Origin: Chitinophaga eiseniae
GTDB taxonomy: Bacteria > Bacteroidota > Bacteroidia > Chitinophagales > Chitinophagaceae
Reading direction: 5' to 3'
Length of the DNA: 64,000 nucleotides
NCBI RefSeq assembly: GCF_012641265.1
Contig: NZ_JABAHZ010000005.1
Coordinates: forward strand, 62,001-126,000
Shown here: piece by piece, positions 27,124 through 35,211 of the stretch
Position numbering within the stretch: position 1 is the stretch's first letter
How the letters are laid out: every line of letters begins with the position of its first letter
Position numbers and translations under genes: made by a program
Notes under the pieces: model-generated
What the model was told of the DNA's origin: nothing
Databases searched by the model: none
The model's input: the letters and a program-made list of their open reading frames with translations, nothing else

Positions 27124-27161
27124 AAAAGGGGATCATTCTTTTCTATAGATGATCCCCTTTT
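27124..27161. terminator. Bidirectional terminator hairpin
   Basis: A 13-bp perfect stem, AAAAGGGGATCAT (27124-27136) with ATGATCCCCTTTT (27149-27161), and a 12-base loop. It separates the MocR gene (+) from the convergent S24/S26-like gene and overlaps the last codons of the latter. Confidence 0.85.
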
Positions 27162-27456
27162 CATATTCTCCGAGTATGACTTTGCCATAAATGATCTTCG
27201 TCCAGCCATTTTCAAAGCCATGATTGTTGGCAATCAGGTAGCCTTTGTTCTTGTCTCTCTTAATAATCTTATGGGCATCGATATACCGGCCTTTTACCTT
27301 GCAAAACACGATGTCGCCAATGGCGTAATCGGGCGAACTGGTAAAAGTCAATAGTGTGCCACTTTTGAGGATGGGCAGCATAGAAGTGCCAAAGGCCTTC
27401 ATCTTTCCTGTGCCAGCCATAGCCAGCTCTTGTTTGAGTCGTTCGTACTTGTTCAT
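27133..27456 (-). CDS. Small S24/S26-like (LexA/signal-peptidase fold) protein
   Basis: A 107-residue protein with the beta-fold core shared by LexA-type autopeptidases and signal peptidases. The nucleophile motif GTSMLPILKSGTLL is near residues 23-36, followed by YAIGDIVFCKVKGRYIDAHKIIKRD and a closing IANNHGFENGWTKIIYGKV. It has neither a membrane anchor nor a helix-turn-helix domain. The catalytic lysine is not certain: HKIIKRD offers candidates. It may be a stand-alone peptidase-fold regulator; the function is unknown. Confidence 0.75.
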   Translation of the reverse strand: MNKYERLKQELAMAGTGKMKAFGTSMLPILKSGTLLTFTSSPDYAIGDIVFCKVKGRYIDAHKIIKRDKNKGYLIANNHGFENGWTKIIYGKVILGEYEKGIIYRKE

Positions 27457-27730
27457 ATGATATGTATTTAAAAAATTAAGTGGGTAATATGGGCGTCCGG
27501 GGAGCTAAAGGGGCGGTGTATAGGGTTTCTCTGGTGTTATTATTAAAAAATATGTCTACAGTTATCAGGGTTACAGGGTTGCTATTTTTTTTGCAAATAT
27601 AGTCATTTAAATAATATCGGTTGTGTTACCGCTCATCACTTGAAAAAGAAGTATCCCGGATATTTATATAAATTGGCGTCAGCCGGCGATTACAGGTGAT
27701 CACCGGGCTTTTTCTAAATCAACGTGAACA

Positions 27731-28591
27731 ATGAAGTTACTGCACGCTTTCCGAAAAGGCCGAACCAGCCTTACCCGGTTTATTCCTGTTATTTTACTGG
27801 GCGTATTATCGTCCTGCTCCAGTTCCAGGAGCACTATCAGCAACGGCTATATGTATATCCAGAAAGATGGCCGTGAAAAAAAACAATGGAAACTGGTTTG
27901 GGAAGACAACTTCGACCAGCCCCAATTGGATACCAGCAAATGGACCATGGTACCTCCCGGTGGCTCGGCATGGAACAAGCATATGAGCACAGATCCCCGC
28001 TGTTATGCCTTAAAGGATGGGAAGTTATTTCTCCGCGGCATCATCAATCCTGATACCCTGAAAGATCCAAGGCCTTTTATTACCGGCGGGATATACAGCA
28101 AGGGCAAATTCGCTTTTCAATATGGACAGGTGGAAATCCGTGCTAAACTGGAATGCGCCCGGGGCGCCTGGCCCGCCATGTGGATGCTGGCGGAAACAGA
28201 TAAATATGGAAAGTATCCGCGGAACGGAGAAATCGATATCATGGAACACTTAAACTACGACAGTATTGTTTATCAGACCACTCATTCTTATTATACGCTT
28301 AATCTAAAACAGGATAAAAATCCGCCACACTATGGTACTGCGGCGATTCATCCGCTGGAGTTCAATACCTATGGCATCAAATGGTTTCCGGATAAAATCG
28401 TGTTCACCGTAAATGGAAAAGAAACCTTTACCTATCCCAGGGTGGCCGGTGTAGATCCTTCACAGTGGCCCTATGACCAACCCTTCTACCTGCTGATAGA
28501 TCAGCAGCTGGGAGGCGACTGGGTAGGCAAGATCAGCCCGTCTGATTTGCCCGTACAAATGATTGTAGACTGGGTAAAAGTGTATCAGTAA
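27731..28591 (+). CDS. Glycoside hydrolase family 16 lipoprotein
   Basis: A 286-residue surface or periplasmic lipoprotein with lipobox LSSC (Cys29). The GH16 jelly-roll domain covers about residues 54-286. The catalytic motif is E167-x-D169-x2-E172 (NGEIDIMEHL), and other GH16 signatures are LVWEDNFD, GQVEIRAKLECARGAWPAMW and the closing PVQMIVDWVKVYQ. Family members cleave beta-1,3 or beta-1,3/1,4 glucans such as laminarin or fungal wall glucan, among other substrates. No SusC/SusD or other carbohydrate enzyme is next to it, so it is not in an obvious polysaccharide utilisation locus. Confidence 0.93.
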   Translation: MKLLHAFRKGRTSLTRFIPVILLGVLSSCSSSRSTISNGYMYIQKDGREKKQWKLVWEDNFDQPQLDTSKWTMVPPGGSAWNKHMSTDPRCYALKDGKLFLRGIINPDTLKDPRPFITGGIYSKGKFAFQYGQVEIRAKLECARGAWPAMWMLAETDKYGKYPRNGEIDIMEHLNYDSIVYQTTHSYYTLNLKQDKNPPHYGTAAIHPLEFNTYGIKWFPDKIVFTVNGKETFTYPRVAGVDPSQWPYDQPFYLLIDQQLGGDWVGKISPSDLPVQMIVDWVKVYQ

Positions 28592-28595
28592 CCAT

Positions 28596-29060
28596 TTATA
28601 TATCGCCATTTAATGGCTTAAATAAGATCACAAAAGGGGGCGCCTGCATAAAATCAATTCCGGTATAAAATTTCATGGCTGGCATAAACCGGTGTGTCAT
28701 CAGTGTAATGGTAACTAGCTGCTGTTCCCGTGCAAACTGCTCTGCATGGCTGATCAGCAGCTTTCCATATCCTCTTCCCTGCATGGAGGGTGCGATAAAA
28801 AATTCATCAATATACAATTGCCGTCCATTCCACCAGGTTTTGGTACGGGCAAACAGGGCGCCTGCAAAAACATCATTTTCGTATAGGCTAAAGCCCTTAA
28901 AATTATCTGACAACAAATACTCCATCAGGTACCTGGCCGCATCTGCAGGCTGCCATTGGTAATTCCATGGCGGCTGGTTATAGGCCTCCATAAATACATC
29001 CGTATAGGCGGAGATATCTTCCCGGGTAACCGGCTTTACTATGGTATTTGAATGATCCAT
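28596..29060 (-). CDS. GNAT acetyltransferase coupled to the NRPS
   Basis: A 154-residue acetyltransferase. The acetyl-CoA site is FFIAPSMQGRGYGKLLISHA, and the N-terminal region EAYNQPPWNYQWQP followed by LYIDEF resembles the aminoglycoside 6'-type branch of the GNAT superfamily. The ATG (29058-29060) follows the NRPS stop by one base, so the two genes form a tightly coupled operon. This suggests that the NRPS product or its amino group is acetylated, although the enzyme could instead give self-resistance. It converges on the GH16 gene with only 4 bases between their ends. Confidence 0.88.
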   Translation of the reverse strand: MDHSNTIVKPVTREDISAYTDVFMEAYNQPPWNYQWQPADAARYLMEYLLSDNFKGFSLYENDVFAGALFARTKTWWNGRQLYIDEFFIAPSMQGRGYGKLLISHAEQFAREQQLVTITLMTHRFMPAMKFYTGIDFMQAPPFVILFKPLNGDI

Positions 29061-29061
29061 C

Positions 29062-32000
29062 TCAGCAATTGTTTAAGGCATCCTGCAATATTTCTCCCAG
29101 TTCACGTACATGTGGCTGGTGTAACATGGTCACATGATCTCCCGGTACATCAAATGTTTTCACTCCTTTCTTTGCATATTTCTTCCAGCCAAAATACCTG
29201 GCGTCTTCAATGAAGTTAATACGACTTTTGGCTTTAAAGAGATAAATGAAATTATCAAACGGCTGGAGATGATACGCTTTCAAAGCCGCATGGTATCTTT
29301 GGTTAATGACCTTTATTTCGCCATAGACATTCTCCTCTCCGGTTGCATCCTCTTTCAATACGCCCATTTTTCGCAGTTTTTTCACCAACAGGAAATACTG
29401 GTAATGAATGGTGGTATAAGGCGCTTTTATGGCCGATTGCAGGATCCATAGAAACTTGGGAAATTGCCGCCTGATCTTTTTAGAGAGCGTTTCACGCCAC
29501 GATTTATTATAAAATGCGTTTTCTGCATCCGTATCAAAGATGCCCAGCAATTTCACTTCTTTGCCCAGGGCGGTTAACTGACGTTCCATTTCCACGGCCA
29601 CATATCCGCCGAAAGAATAGCCGGTGATAGCATAAGGTCCATTGGGATTATGTTTCAATATTTCCCCCACATAGTGGCGGGCAATATCTTCCATGGTAAT
29701 TTCCACATCGCTGGCTTTTTGCAGGTCCCACGGCTGGAGGCCAAATACCGGTTGATCGTCATCCAGGTAACTGGCCAGCTCTTTGAAACTAAAGGTATAT
29801 AAGCCTTCCCCATGCACGAGGTACAGCGGCATTTTACTTCCACCGGGTTTAATTGGCGTGAGCGATTGCCAGCTGGCGGTAGTATCCTTTCTTTCTATAG
29901 AGCCCAGCAGGGAAGCAATGGTAGGATGCTTGAATAAAATAGCTGCAGGAAGTTTGATGCCGGTGGCATGTTCAAACCGCGACATGATCTGTAGCGCCAT
30001 CAGGGAATGTCCTCCCAGCTCGAAGAAGTTATCATTTACACGGATCGTTGCTGTTCCCAGCACCTGTTCCCAGATGGCAGCCATAATGGCTTCTTCTCCC
30101 GTTAATGCCGGACTGTCTTCCACTACCACCTGTCTGGGGACTACCATATCCAGCAAGGCTTTCCGGTCTACCTTACCATTAATATTGAGCGGCATACTTT
30201 CCAGCGGTACCCATTGCGTAGGTATCATATAATCGGGCAGCCTGGATTGTAAATAATGAGTGGTTTGCTCTTTGTCGAAGCCTCCTTTTGCCACTACATA
30301 TCCTACGAGTTCCATTTTAGTTTTTTCTTCCCCCCTGGCCAATACAACAACACTTTCCAGTTGTCCCTGCTGGTAAAGTACGTGCTCAATTTCTCCTGGT
30401 TCTACCCGGAAGCCTCTTATTTTCACCTGGGTATCTTTCCGGCCTATAAACTCCATGTTCATATCCGGAAGCATGCGACCCAGGTCGCCGGTACGATACA
30501 TCCTGCTGCCGGTGGTGGGGTGAAAAGGATCGGCCAGGAAAGCTGCTGCTGTTTTTTCCGGCTCGCCGGCATAGCCCCTGGCAACGCCTACTCCGCCGAT
30601 GTACAATTCTCCCGTAATACCATTGGGCACGGGCTGCAACTGTTCATTCAGGATATAAAAAAAGTTATTGGTAATGGGCCTGCCATAGGGAATACTCTTC
30701 CAATGAGGCGGTACTTCTTCCACAACAAAATAATTGGACCATATCGTGGCTTCCGTAGCTCCTCCCAGGCTCACCACTTCTGCGGCGGGGAAAAACTGCT
30801 TTACGCGCTGCGGTAAATTGACTGGTATCCAGTCCCCGCTTAAAAACACTAACCGCAAAGTATGTTGCCGGTAGCCCGGGTTCATTACTGCCAGTTCTTT
30901 TACCACATAGTCCAGTGTGGAAGGTACCGAGTCCCAGAAAGTGATCTGGTAGCGCCAGAGCATAGCCTGCAGCTGGTTAATATCATTCACCTCTTCCTGC
31001 CCGGCAATTACTACGGTGCCGCCGGCCGCCAGCATGCCGAATATGTCATAAACAGACAAATCGAAACACATAGACGTAATAAAAAGCAGCCGGTCGGCCG
31101 GGCCTACCTGGAAGCGATGATTCACCCATAAAATAAGGTTCACTGCTGCATGGTGTTCAATCATGACGCCTTTGGGCTTGCCGGTGGAACCGGAAGTATA
31201 GATGGTATAGGCCAGTTGGCGGCTATCCACGGGGAGCCGGAGGTTAGCCGGATCGTAGCGATCCAGTTGGACAGCGCTGATATTAATACAAGGTATGGCA
31301 GGAGCTGCGGCCACTAGCGGGTATTCCTGGTCCACCAGCAACAGGCTCACCGCGGAACTGGAAAGAATATACTGCTGCCTGTCGACCGGGTAATCGGGAT
31401 CGACAGGTACATAGGCGGCACCGGCCTTTAATATGGCATACATGGCGATTATCATGTTAAAGCCACGTGTGGTGATCAGCCCTACATTGTTTCCGGGCGT
31501 GATACCCTGTGCCACCAGTAGTCGCGCCAGTTGATTGGCTTGCCGGTTTAACGCCTCATAGGTGAGGGTGGTGTTGCCCATCTGAAGGGCTGTATTAGCC
31601 GGTTTTTTTGACGCTTGTTCCTCCAAAAGGGTATGCAACCCTTTATCGGTGGGATAGGGCGCTTTGGTGTGGTTAAAGAGTGCCAGTTCCTGCAACTCCT
31701 CTTCTGTGAGCATCCGTAAGGCCCCTATCTGCTGATTGGGCTGATTAAATACAGCGGTGAGCAGCTGTTTATAATGCCTTACCATGTTGGTGCCGGCTTC
31801 TTCATCGTGGTAAAACAGTTGCCCTTCCAGGACAACATCATGTGTATCGATCATCACCACCACGCGGTCTTCTGAAGCAACATCATCCATTGTTAACGCT
31901 ACAGAAGAAGGATTTGAAACAAATACGCCGCTCAGCGTACCGTCTGCCGGCAGTTCCAGCGCCGGCTCGTTTGCAGCGTCGATGGCCAGCGTTGCCTGCT

Positions 32001-32301
32001 TTAATGCCTGCACAAAAGTCTGATCCCCTGTCAGATTATTGGTCAGCGTAATGGGCATATCATCCAGCAATGCCACCGTAAAGATATCGCGCTGGCTGCT
32101 GTAGCGGTATAAAAGGATTTGAAATACGGTCAGCAGTATATTAACGGGACTGGTACCTAACTCCTGGCTACATTGCAGCAACTGGGCTGTTAACCTGTTG
32201 TCAGCTTTAATAGGAACCGGAACGCCCTTCATGCCGTTGCTACCATTGCCGGACAATGCGTCAGCCGGTAATTTCCTAATAGGTAATGGATCGCCACGCA
32301 T
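29062..32301 (-). CDS. One-module nonribosomal peptide synthetase (half C-A-PCP-TE)
   Basis: A 1079-residue synthetase. Residues 25-200 resemble only the C-terminal lobe of a condensation domain; the HHxxxDG half is missing and TGA directly precedes the ATG, so nothing was lost by start choice. The adenylation domain is about 215-715: core motif YTSGSTGKPKGV (368-379), YRTGDLG, and K710 in NGKVDRKALL. The carrier domain is about 735-805 with the phosphopantetheine serine S766 (GGHSLMAL). The thioesterase is about 825-1079 with S896 in GYSFGG. Aligning to GrsA, the specificity residues read D414, L415, Y418, D457, F486, S488, L512, I520, W521, K710, close to the known cysteine code DLYNLSLIWK. 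A GNAT gene follows after one base. Confidence 0.93.
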   Translation of the reverse strand: MRGDPLPIRKLPADALSGNGSNGMKGVPVPIKADNRLTAQLLQCSQELGTSPVNILLTVFQILLYRYSSQRDIFTVALLDDMPITLTNNLTGDQTFVQALKQATLAIDAANEPALELPADGTLSGVFVSNPSSVALTMDDVASEDRVVVMIDTHDVVLEGQLFYHDEEAGTNMVRHYKQLLTAVFNQPNQQIGALRMLTEEELQELALFNHTKAPYPTDKGLHTLLEEQASKKPANTALQMGNTTLTYEALNRQANQLARLLVAQGITPGNNVGLITTRGFNMIIAMYAILKAGAAYVPVDPDYPVDRQQYILSSSAVSLLLVDQEYPLVAAAPAIPCINISAVQLDRYDPANLRLPVDSRQLAYTIYTSGSTGKPKGVMIEHHAAVNLILWVNHRFQVGPADRLLFITSMCFDLSVYDIFGMLAAGGTVVIAGQEEVNDINQLQAMLWRYQITFWDSVPSTLDYVVKELAVMNPGYRQHTLRLVFLSGDWIPVNLPQRVKQFFPAAEVVSLGGATEATIWSNYFVVEEVPPHWKSIPYGRPITNNFFYILNEQLQPVPNGITGELYIGGVGVARGYAGEPEKTAAAFLADPFHPTTGSRMYRTGDLGRMLPDMNMEFIGRKDTQVKIRGFRVEPGEIEHVLYQQGQLESVVVLARGEEKTKMELVGYVVAKGGFDKEQTTHYLQSRLPDYMIPTQWVPLESMPLNINGKVDRKALLDMVVPRQVVVEDSPALTGEEAIMAAIWEQVLGTATIRVNDNFFELGGHSLMALQIMSRFEHATGIKLPAAILFKHPTIASLLGSIERKDTTASWQSLTPIKPGGSKMPLYLVHGEGLYTFSFKELASYLDDDQPVFGLQPWDLQKASDVEITMEDIARHYVGEILKHNPNGPYAITGYSFGGYVAVEMERQLTALGKEVKLLGIFDTDAENAFYNKSWRETLSKKIRRQFPKFLWILQSAIKAPYTTIHYQYFLLVKKLRKMGVLKEDATGEENVYGEIKVINQRYHAALKAYHLQPFDNFIYLFKAKSRINFIEDARYFGWKKYAKKGVKTFDVPGDHVTMLHQPHVRELGEILQDALNNC

Positions 32302-32648
32302 TCATCTAAGAATTTTAATATTAAAATAATTTCAATTATTTGTACCAATGCCTTCCGCAAGTACAGGCATGGGAAACAAAATAAGACGATCGCCAAGCAA
32401 GGTAGGTGGGCCAAATTACAATGCTTTAGCAGGTGCAATTAATTCGGATGTTTATTATCAGTGTAAAGTGTATTCCACAGATTTTGACATTATAAAATGT
32501 TTGACTGTTCAGGAAACGAAATGTTTAATGCAGCCGGCTTTTTTAAGCCCGGCAGTTAACTGCCAATGAAAGGTATTCTATAGCTATCTTATTTTCCCGG
32601 GCGCAGAAATTTCCTATTTTTGAACATCATCACCATGCTATCCAATAT
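32302..32648. other. Divergent intergenic region between NRPS and DUF6157 genes
   Basis: About 345 bases, AT-rich near the NRPS start. A perfect 14-bp palindrome GGCAGTTAACTGCC lies at 32551-32564, and just before it an imperfect hairpin CCGGCTT/AAGCCCGG. Either could be an operator or a small terminator. No gene is seen. Confidence 0.4.
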
Positions 32649-33068
32649 ATGAATACGAAAATACATACCACCAACTACCAGGATACCTTTATCGAGGTAG
32701 CAACAGATACGAAAGCGGTCAATGGTACCAAGCCTCCTTCCAAAGGCGATAAAAAAAGTATTGCCAAACTGCAATACGAACTGATTGCGAAGCATCCCTA
32801 TCAATACACTTCGGACGATGTGCTGTTCCAGGTATTTGCCGAGAGAAATGACCTGACTACGGCAGAATATAAGCAGGCAAGGGAACAGTTTTTCTCTAAA
32901 GGGCAAGCCTGCCTGAGAGCATCTCCCTTAACCAAAACCTACGGTTTCGGCGTTCATTGCGACAGCCACGGAAAAGTGGCCATCTATGGGGTAGAAACGC
33001 AGGCTTATGAAAAGTTTGTGGTCGACGGGCAGCTAAAGAAAGTGAAAGCCATGCGTTCAAAGCGATAA
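32649..33068 (+). CDS. DUF6157-family protein
   Basis: A 139-residue cytosolic protein that matches the DUF6157 pattern throughout: HTTNYQDTFIEVATDTK at the start, KHPYQYTSDDVLFQVFAERN in the middle, and FFSKGQACLRASPLTKTYGF followed by GKVAIYGVE near the end. Members are widespread, single-domain and of unknown function. It is alone on its strand and no neighbour explains it. Confidence 0.85.
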   Translation: MNTKIHTTNYQDTFIEVATDTKAVNGTKPPSKGDKKSIAKLQYELIAKHPYQYTSDDVLFQVFAERNDLTTAEYKQAREQFFSKGQACLRASPLTKTYGFGVHCDSHGKVAIYGVETQAYEKFVVDGQLKKVKAMRSKR

Positions 33069-33210
33069 AAATCAGCTGTCGGAAGCAGGCACTTATTCCA
33101 CGGCATCCACCAGCTGTTCCTTTTCCAGGAGTTGCAGTAACGCCTGTTCTGCCAGGATACCGGGACAGATCTTTGTCCACCTGCGTGCGTATAGCACCCA
33201 ACTGTGTTTA

Positions 33211-33924
33211 TTAGCTGTTCTCTAAACGACTTATAAATATTGTTGGTGCGGAAATCAACCATAGAAATATCAGTCCATATATCAGCAATTCTACCGGTAA
33301 GCATAAAGTGCGGTTGTAATCCTGCAGTGCGGTAAGACTTAATAAAAGGCATCCAAAATGTATGGCGAGATAAAGCAGGTTCACACCAAATGCTAGTTTT
33401 ATCAACCGGTTGAGCTGGTACTGCGAGCTGAAAGTACGTAGCAGCAAGATGCTCGACACCATACCAGCTACCGTTACAGGAAAATCGAGATATCGATGCA
33501 TCTTCAGGAACTGATAATATTCCCCGAGTATACCTTCCTGAACACCAGGTCCATTCATTTCCATCATTAGATCCGGTAATATCATCTGCATTCTGAATAA
33601 CGAAATCGCCAACAAACATATCTTCACGCCGAAGAAAAAGAACATCCCCAATAGTGCTGCCACAGAAGCCGTTGGCGAGGCCGGAAAATTATGCACACAT
33701 ATTACTATGAATGGATACAATATTACAAATGAAGCAATCAGCATAACAGCTGACGACGCCAAATATAGCGGACAACTTCCTTTAAACAGCGCAGCACGCA
33801 GTGTAGTATCCACCGGCGGATCCACATAGAATACGTAACTTTTAAATGAAATCGCCAACATGTAGACGAGTACGATGCAGGCTCCGGTGAGATAGGCAGT
33901 ACGGGATAGTGAACCAGTTCTCAA
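33211..33924 (-). CDS. Multi-pass membrane protein of unknown function
   Basis: A 237-residue integral membrane protein with about six hydrophobic segments (for example TGACIVLVYMLAISF, SSAVMLIASFVILYPFIVI, ALLGMFFFFGVKICLLAISL and LLIYGLIFLWLISA). No transport or catalytic motif is visible. It starts 23 bases after the fibre-like protein gene on the same strand and may be co-transcribed with it. Its stop is followed by about 140 bases with another short open frame on the minus strand. Confidence 0.65.
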   Translation of the reverse strand: MRTGSLSRTAYLTGACIVLVYMLAISFKSYVFYVDPPVDTTLRAALFKGSCPLYLASSAVMLIASFVILYPFIVICVHNFPASPTASVAALLGMFFFFGVKICLLAISLFRMQMILPDLMMEMNGPGVQEGILGEYYQFLKMHRYLDFPVTVAGMVSSILLLRTFSSQYQLNRLIKLAFGVNLLYLAIHFGCLLLSLTALQDYNRTLCLPVELLIYGLIFLWLISAPTIFISRLENS

Positions 33925-33947
33925 AACTTATCTTGATTTTATTTGGA

Positions 33948-35018
33948 TTATTTCTTTTCCAACTGCTTTATCCGGTCGGCTAACTCCGATAACAATTGCT
34001 GTTGACGCGCTATCACCTGCTGTTGCTGCTCCAGTTGCTTATGTTGATCTATTAAATACAAAGTCAACTCTTCTATCTTCTTCATTTGTTTTTGCTGCAT
34101 ATCTCCTACATCCAGTCCATCCCTCACAATTTCTGCTTCCGCGGGGATATCGGGAAGATGTTTATTACCGGCGATATACTTTTCTACGGAAGACAGTGAC
34201 GGCAGTCTATAACCTGGATCAAATACGTAATCTGACCAGCCGGTCATGGTTACTTTGACCCGTTGGGCGGTAATTGTTCCGGCTACAGCTAATAATGACT
34301 GCGGGTTGCGTGTACCGATACCCACATTGCCGTTATCCATGAGTGTAAAGCGGGAGGCACATAACCCTGAAGGGCATCCAAGGCTGTCATATGCCCAAAA
34401 TTGAAGACTGTTACCATAACTCCCACTCATGTTCATTATTTTCCAACTGCTGGCAGTGCCCGGCGTTTTCTTTGCCGGGTTATCCAGCACAATCATCCCA
34501 CCGATGCCAGGGTCGCTAATAATACTGGCAATCGGTCCATTTATCTTTGCATTTCCTCCTACCTCCAACCTGGCAGTAGGAGCTGCCACACCTATACCAA
34601 CAAAACCTGCAGCGTTGATGCGCATCCGTTCCAGGGCGGAAGTTCCGAAAACAATGTTTTGCTGCATGTCAGGTACGTTAGAATATCCGCTTAAGTCTAT
34701 ATACGACTTCGTACTCGCATTGGTCCCTCCTCCCGCAGTTAACCTTAAAAAGCCGTCATCAAGATAATAAGAAGTACTCCTTCCCCTGATTTCAAAGGAA
34801 GTACCATTAGTAACAGGAGGACGATTAGAGGTATTACTTAGTCCCCAACTAAGGGCTATACCTCCATTTACCTGAAGTTTACTGAAACCATCATCTGTAG
34901 AACCCAATACAACACGGTTGGTGGTTGTATTTCCATTGGTGGTTACAGTTTGTAGATCCTGGGCCGTAGCGCATACAGTAAGAAGCCCCAGGGTGGCGGT
35001 AAACAAACATTTCTTCAT
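33948..35018 (-). CDS. Secreted tail-fibre-like repeat protein with C-terminal coiled coil
   Basis: A 356-residue protein with signal peptide (MKKCLFTATLGLLTVCATAQ). The body contains fibre-like repeats ending in VGIG plus hydrophobic residues (MRINAAGFVGIGVAAPTARL and FTLMDNGNVGIGTRNPQSLL), as in phage-tail-fibre-like surface proteins common in Bacteroidota. Residues 275-300 (GYRLPSLSSVEKYIAGNKHLPDIP split) match the region that precedes the endosialidase-chaperone-like end, and the last 45 residues are a Gln/Leu-rich coiled coil (LDVGDMQQKQMKKIEELTLY onwards). It probably forms a surface fibre. Family membership is clear; function is not. Confidence 0.8.
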   Translation of the reverse strand: MKKCLFTATLGLLTVCATAQDLQTVTTNGNTTTNRVVLGSTDDGFSKLQVNGGIALSWGLSNTSNRPPVTNGTSFEIRGRSTSYYLDDGFLRLTAGGGTNASTKSYIDLSGYSNVPDMQQNIVFGTSALERMRINAAGFVGIGVAAPTARLEVGGNAKINGPIASIISDPGIGGMIVLDNPAKKTPGTASSWKIMNMSGSYGNSLQFWAYDSLGCPSGLCASRFTLMDNGNVGIGTRNPQSLLAVAGTITAQRVKVTMTGWSDYVFDPGYRLPSLSSVEKYIAGNKHLPDIPAEAEIVRDGLDVGDMQQKQMKKIEELTLYLIDQHKQLEQQQQVIARQQQLLSELADRIKQLEKK

Positions 35019-35122
35019 AGATATAATAAAATTTACAGGTACTAATATAGCCTATTCTTTTATTTTTTCATGATTCAATACCAGCCAATTGTGATAGTTG
35101 AAGACGGCAGGCAACGGTAGCA

Positions 35123-35162
35123 CATGAGATCCATCAAGCCTTAAGGCTTGATGGATCTCATG
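35123..35162. terminator. Perfect 40-nt palindrome, probable terminator
   Basis: CATGAGATCCATCAAGCCTT followed by its exact reverse complement. The 20-bp stem lies 50 bases beyond the stop of the beta-helix gene (minus strand) and before the fibre-like gene. No strong T-run follows on either strand, so it might act as an RNA-stabilising or protein-binding structure rather than a classical terminator. Confidence 0.6.
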
Positions 35163-35211
35163 TTATTCATTATCCTCTTTGGAATGCTGCAGTTATTCTA
35201 GTCCTATTTGA

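Noticed and set aside
28596-29060. Aminoglycoside resistance gene
   Set aside because: The fold resembles the 6'-acetyltransferase branch, but coupling to the NRPS makes a biosynthetic or self-protection role more likely, and resistance cannot be inferred from sequence.
33069-33210. Short minus-strand frame ending at 33093 with protein-like sequence (ILAEQALLQLLEKEQL)
   Set aside because: About 40 codons with no start or family match; possibly the remnant 3' end of a lost gene, but not supportable.
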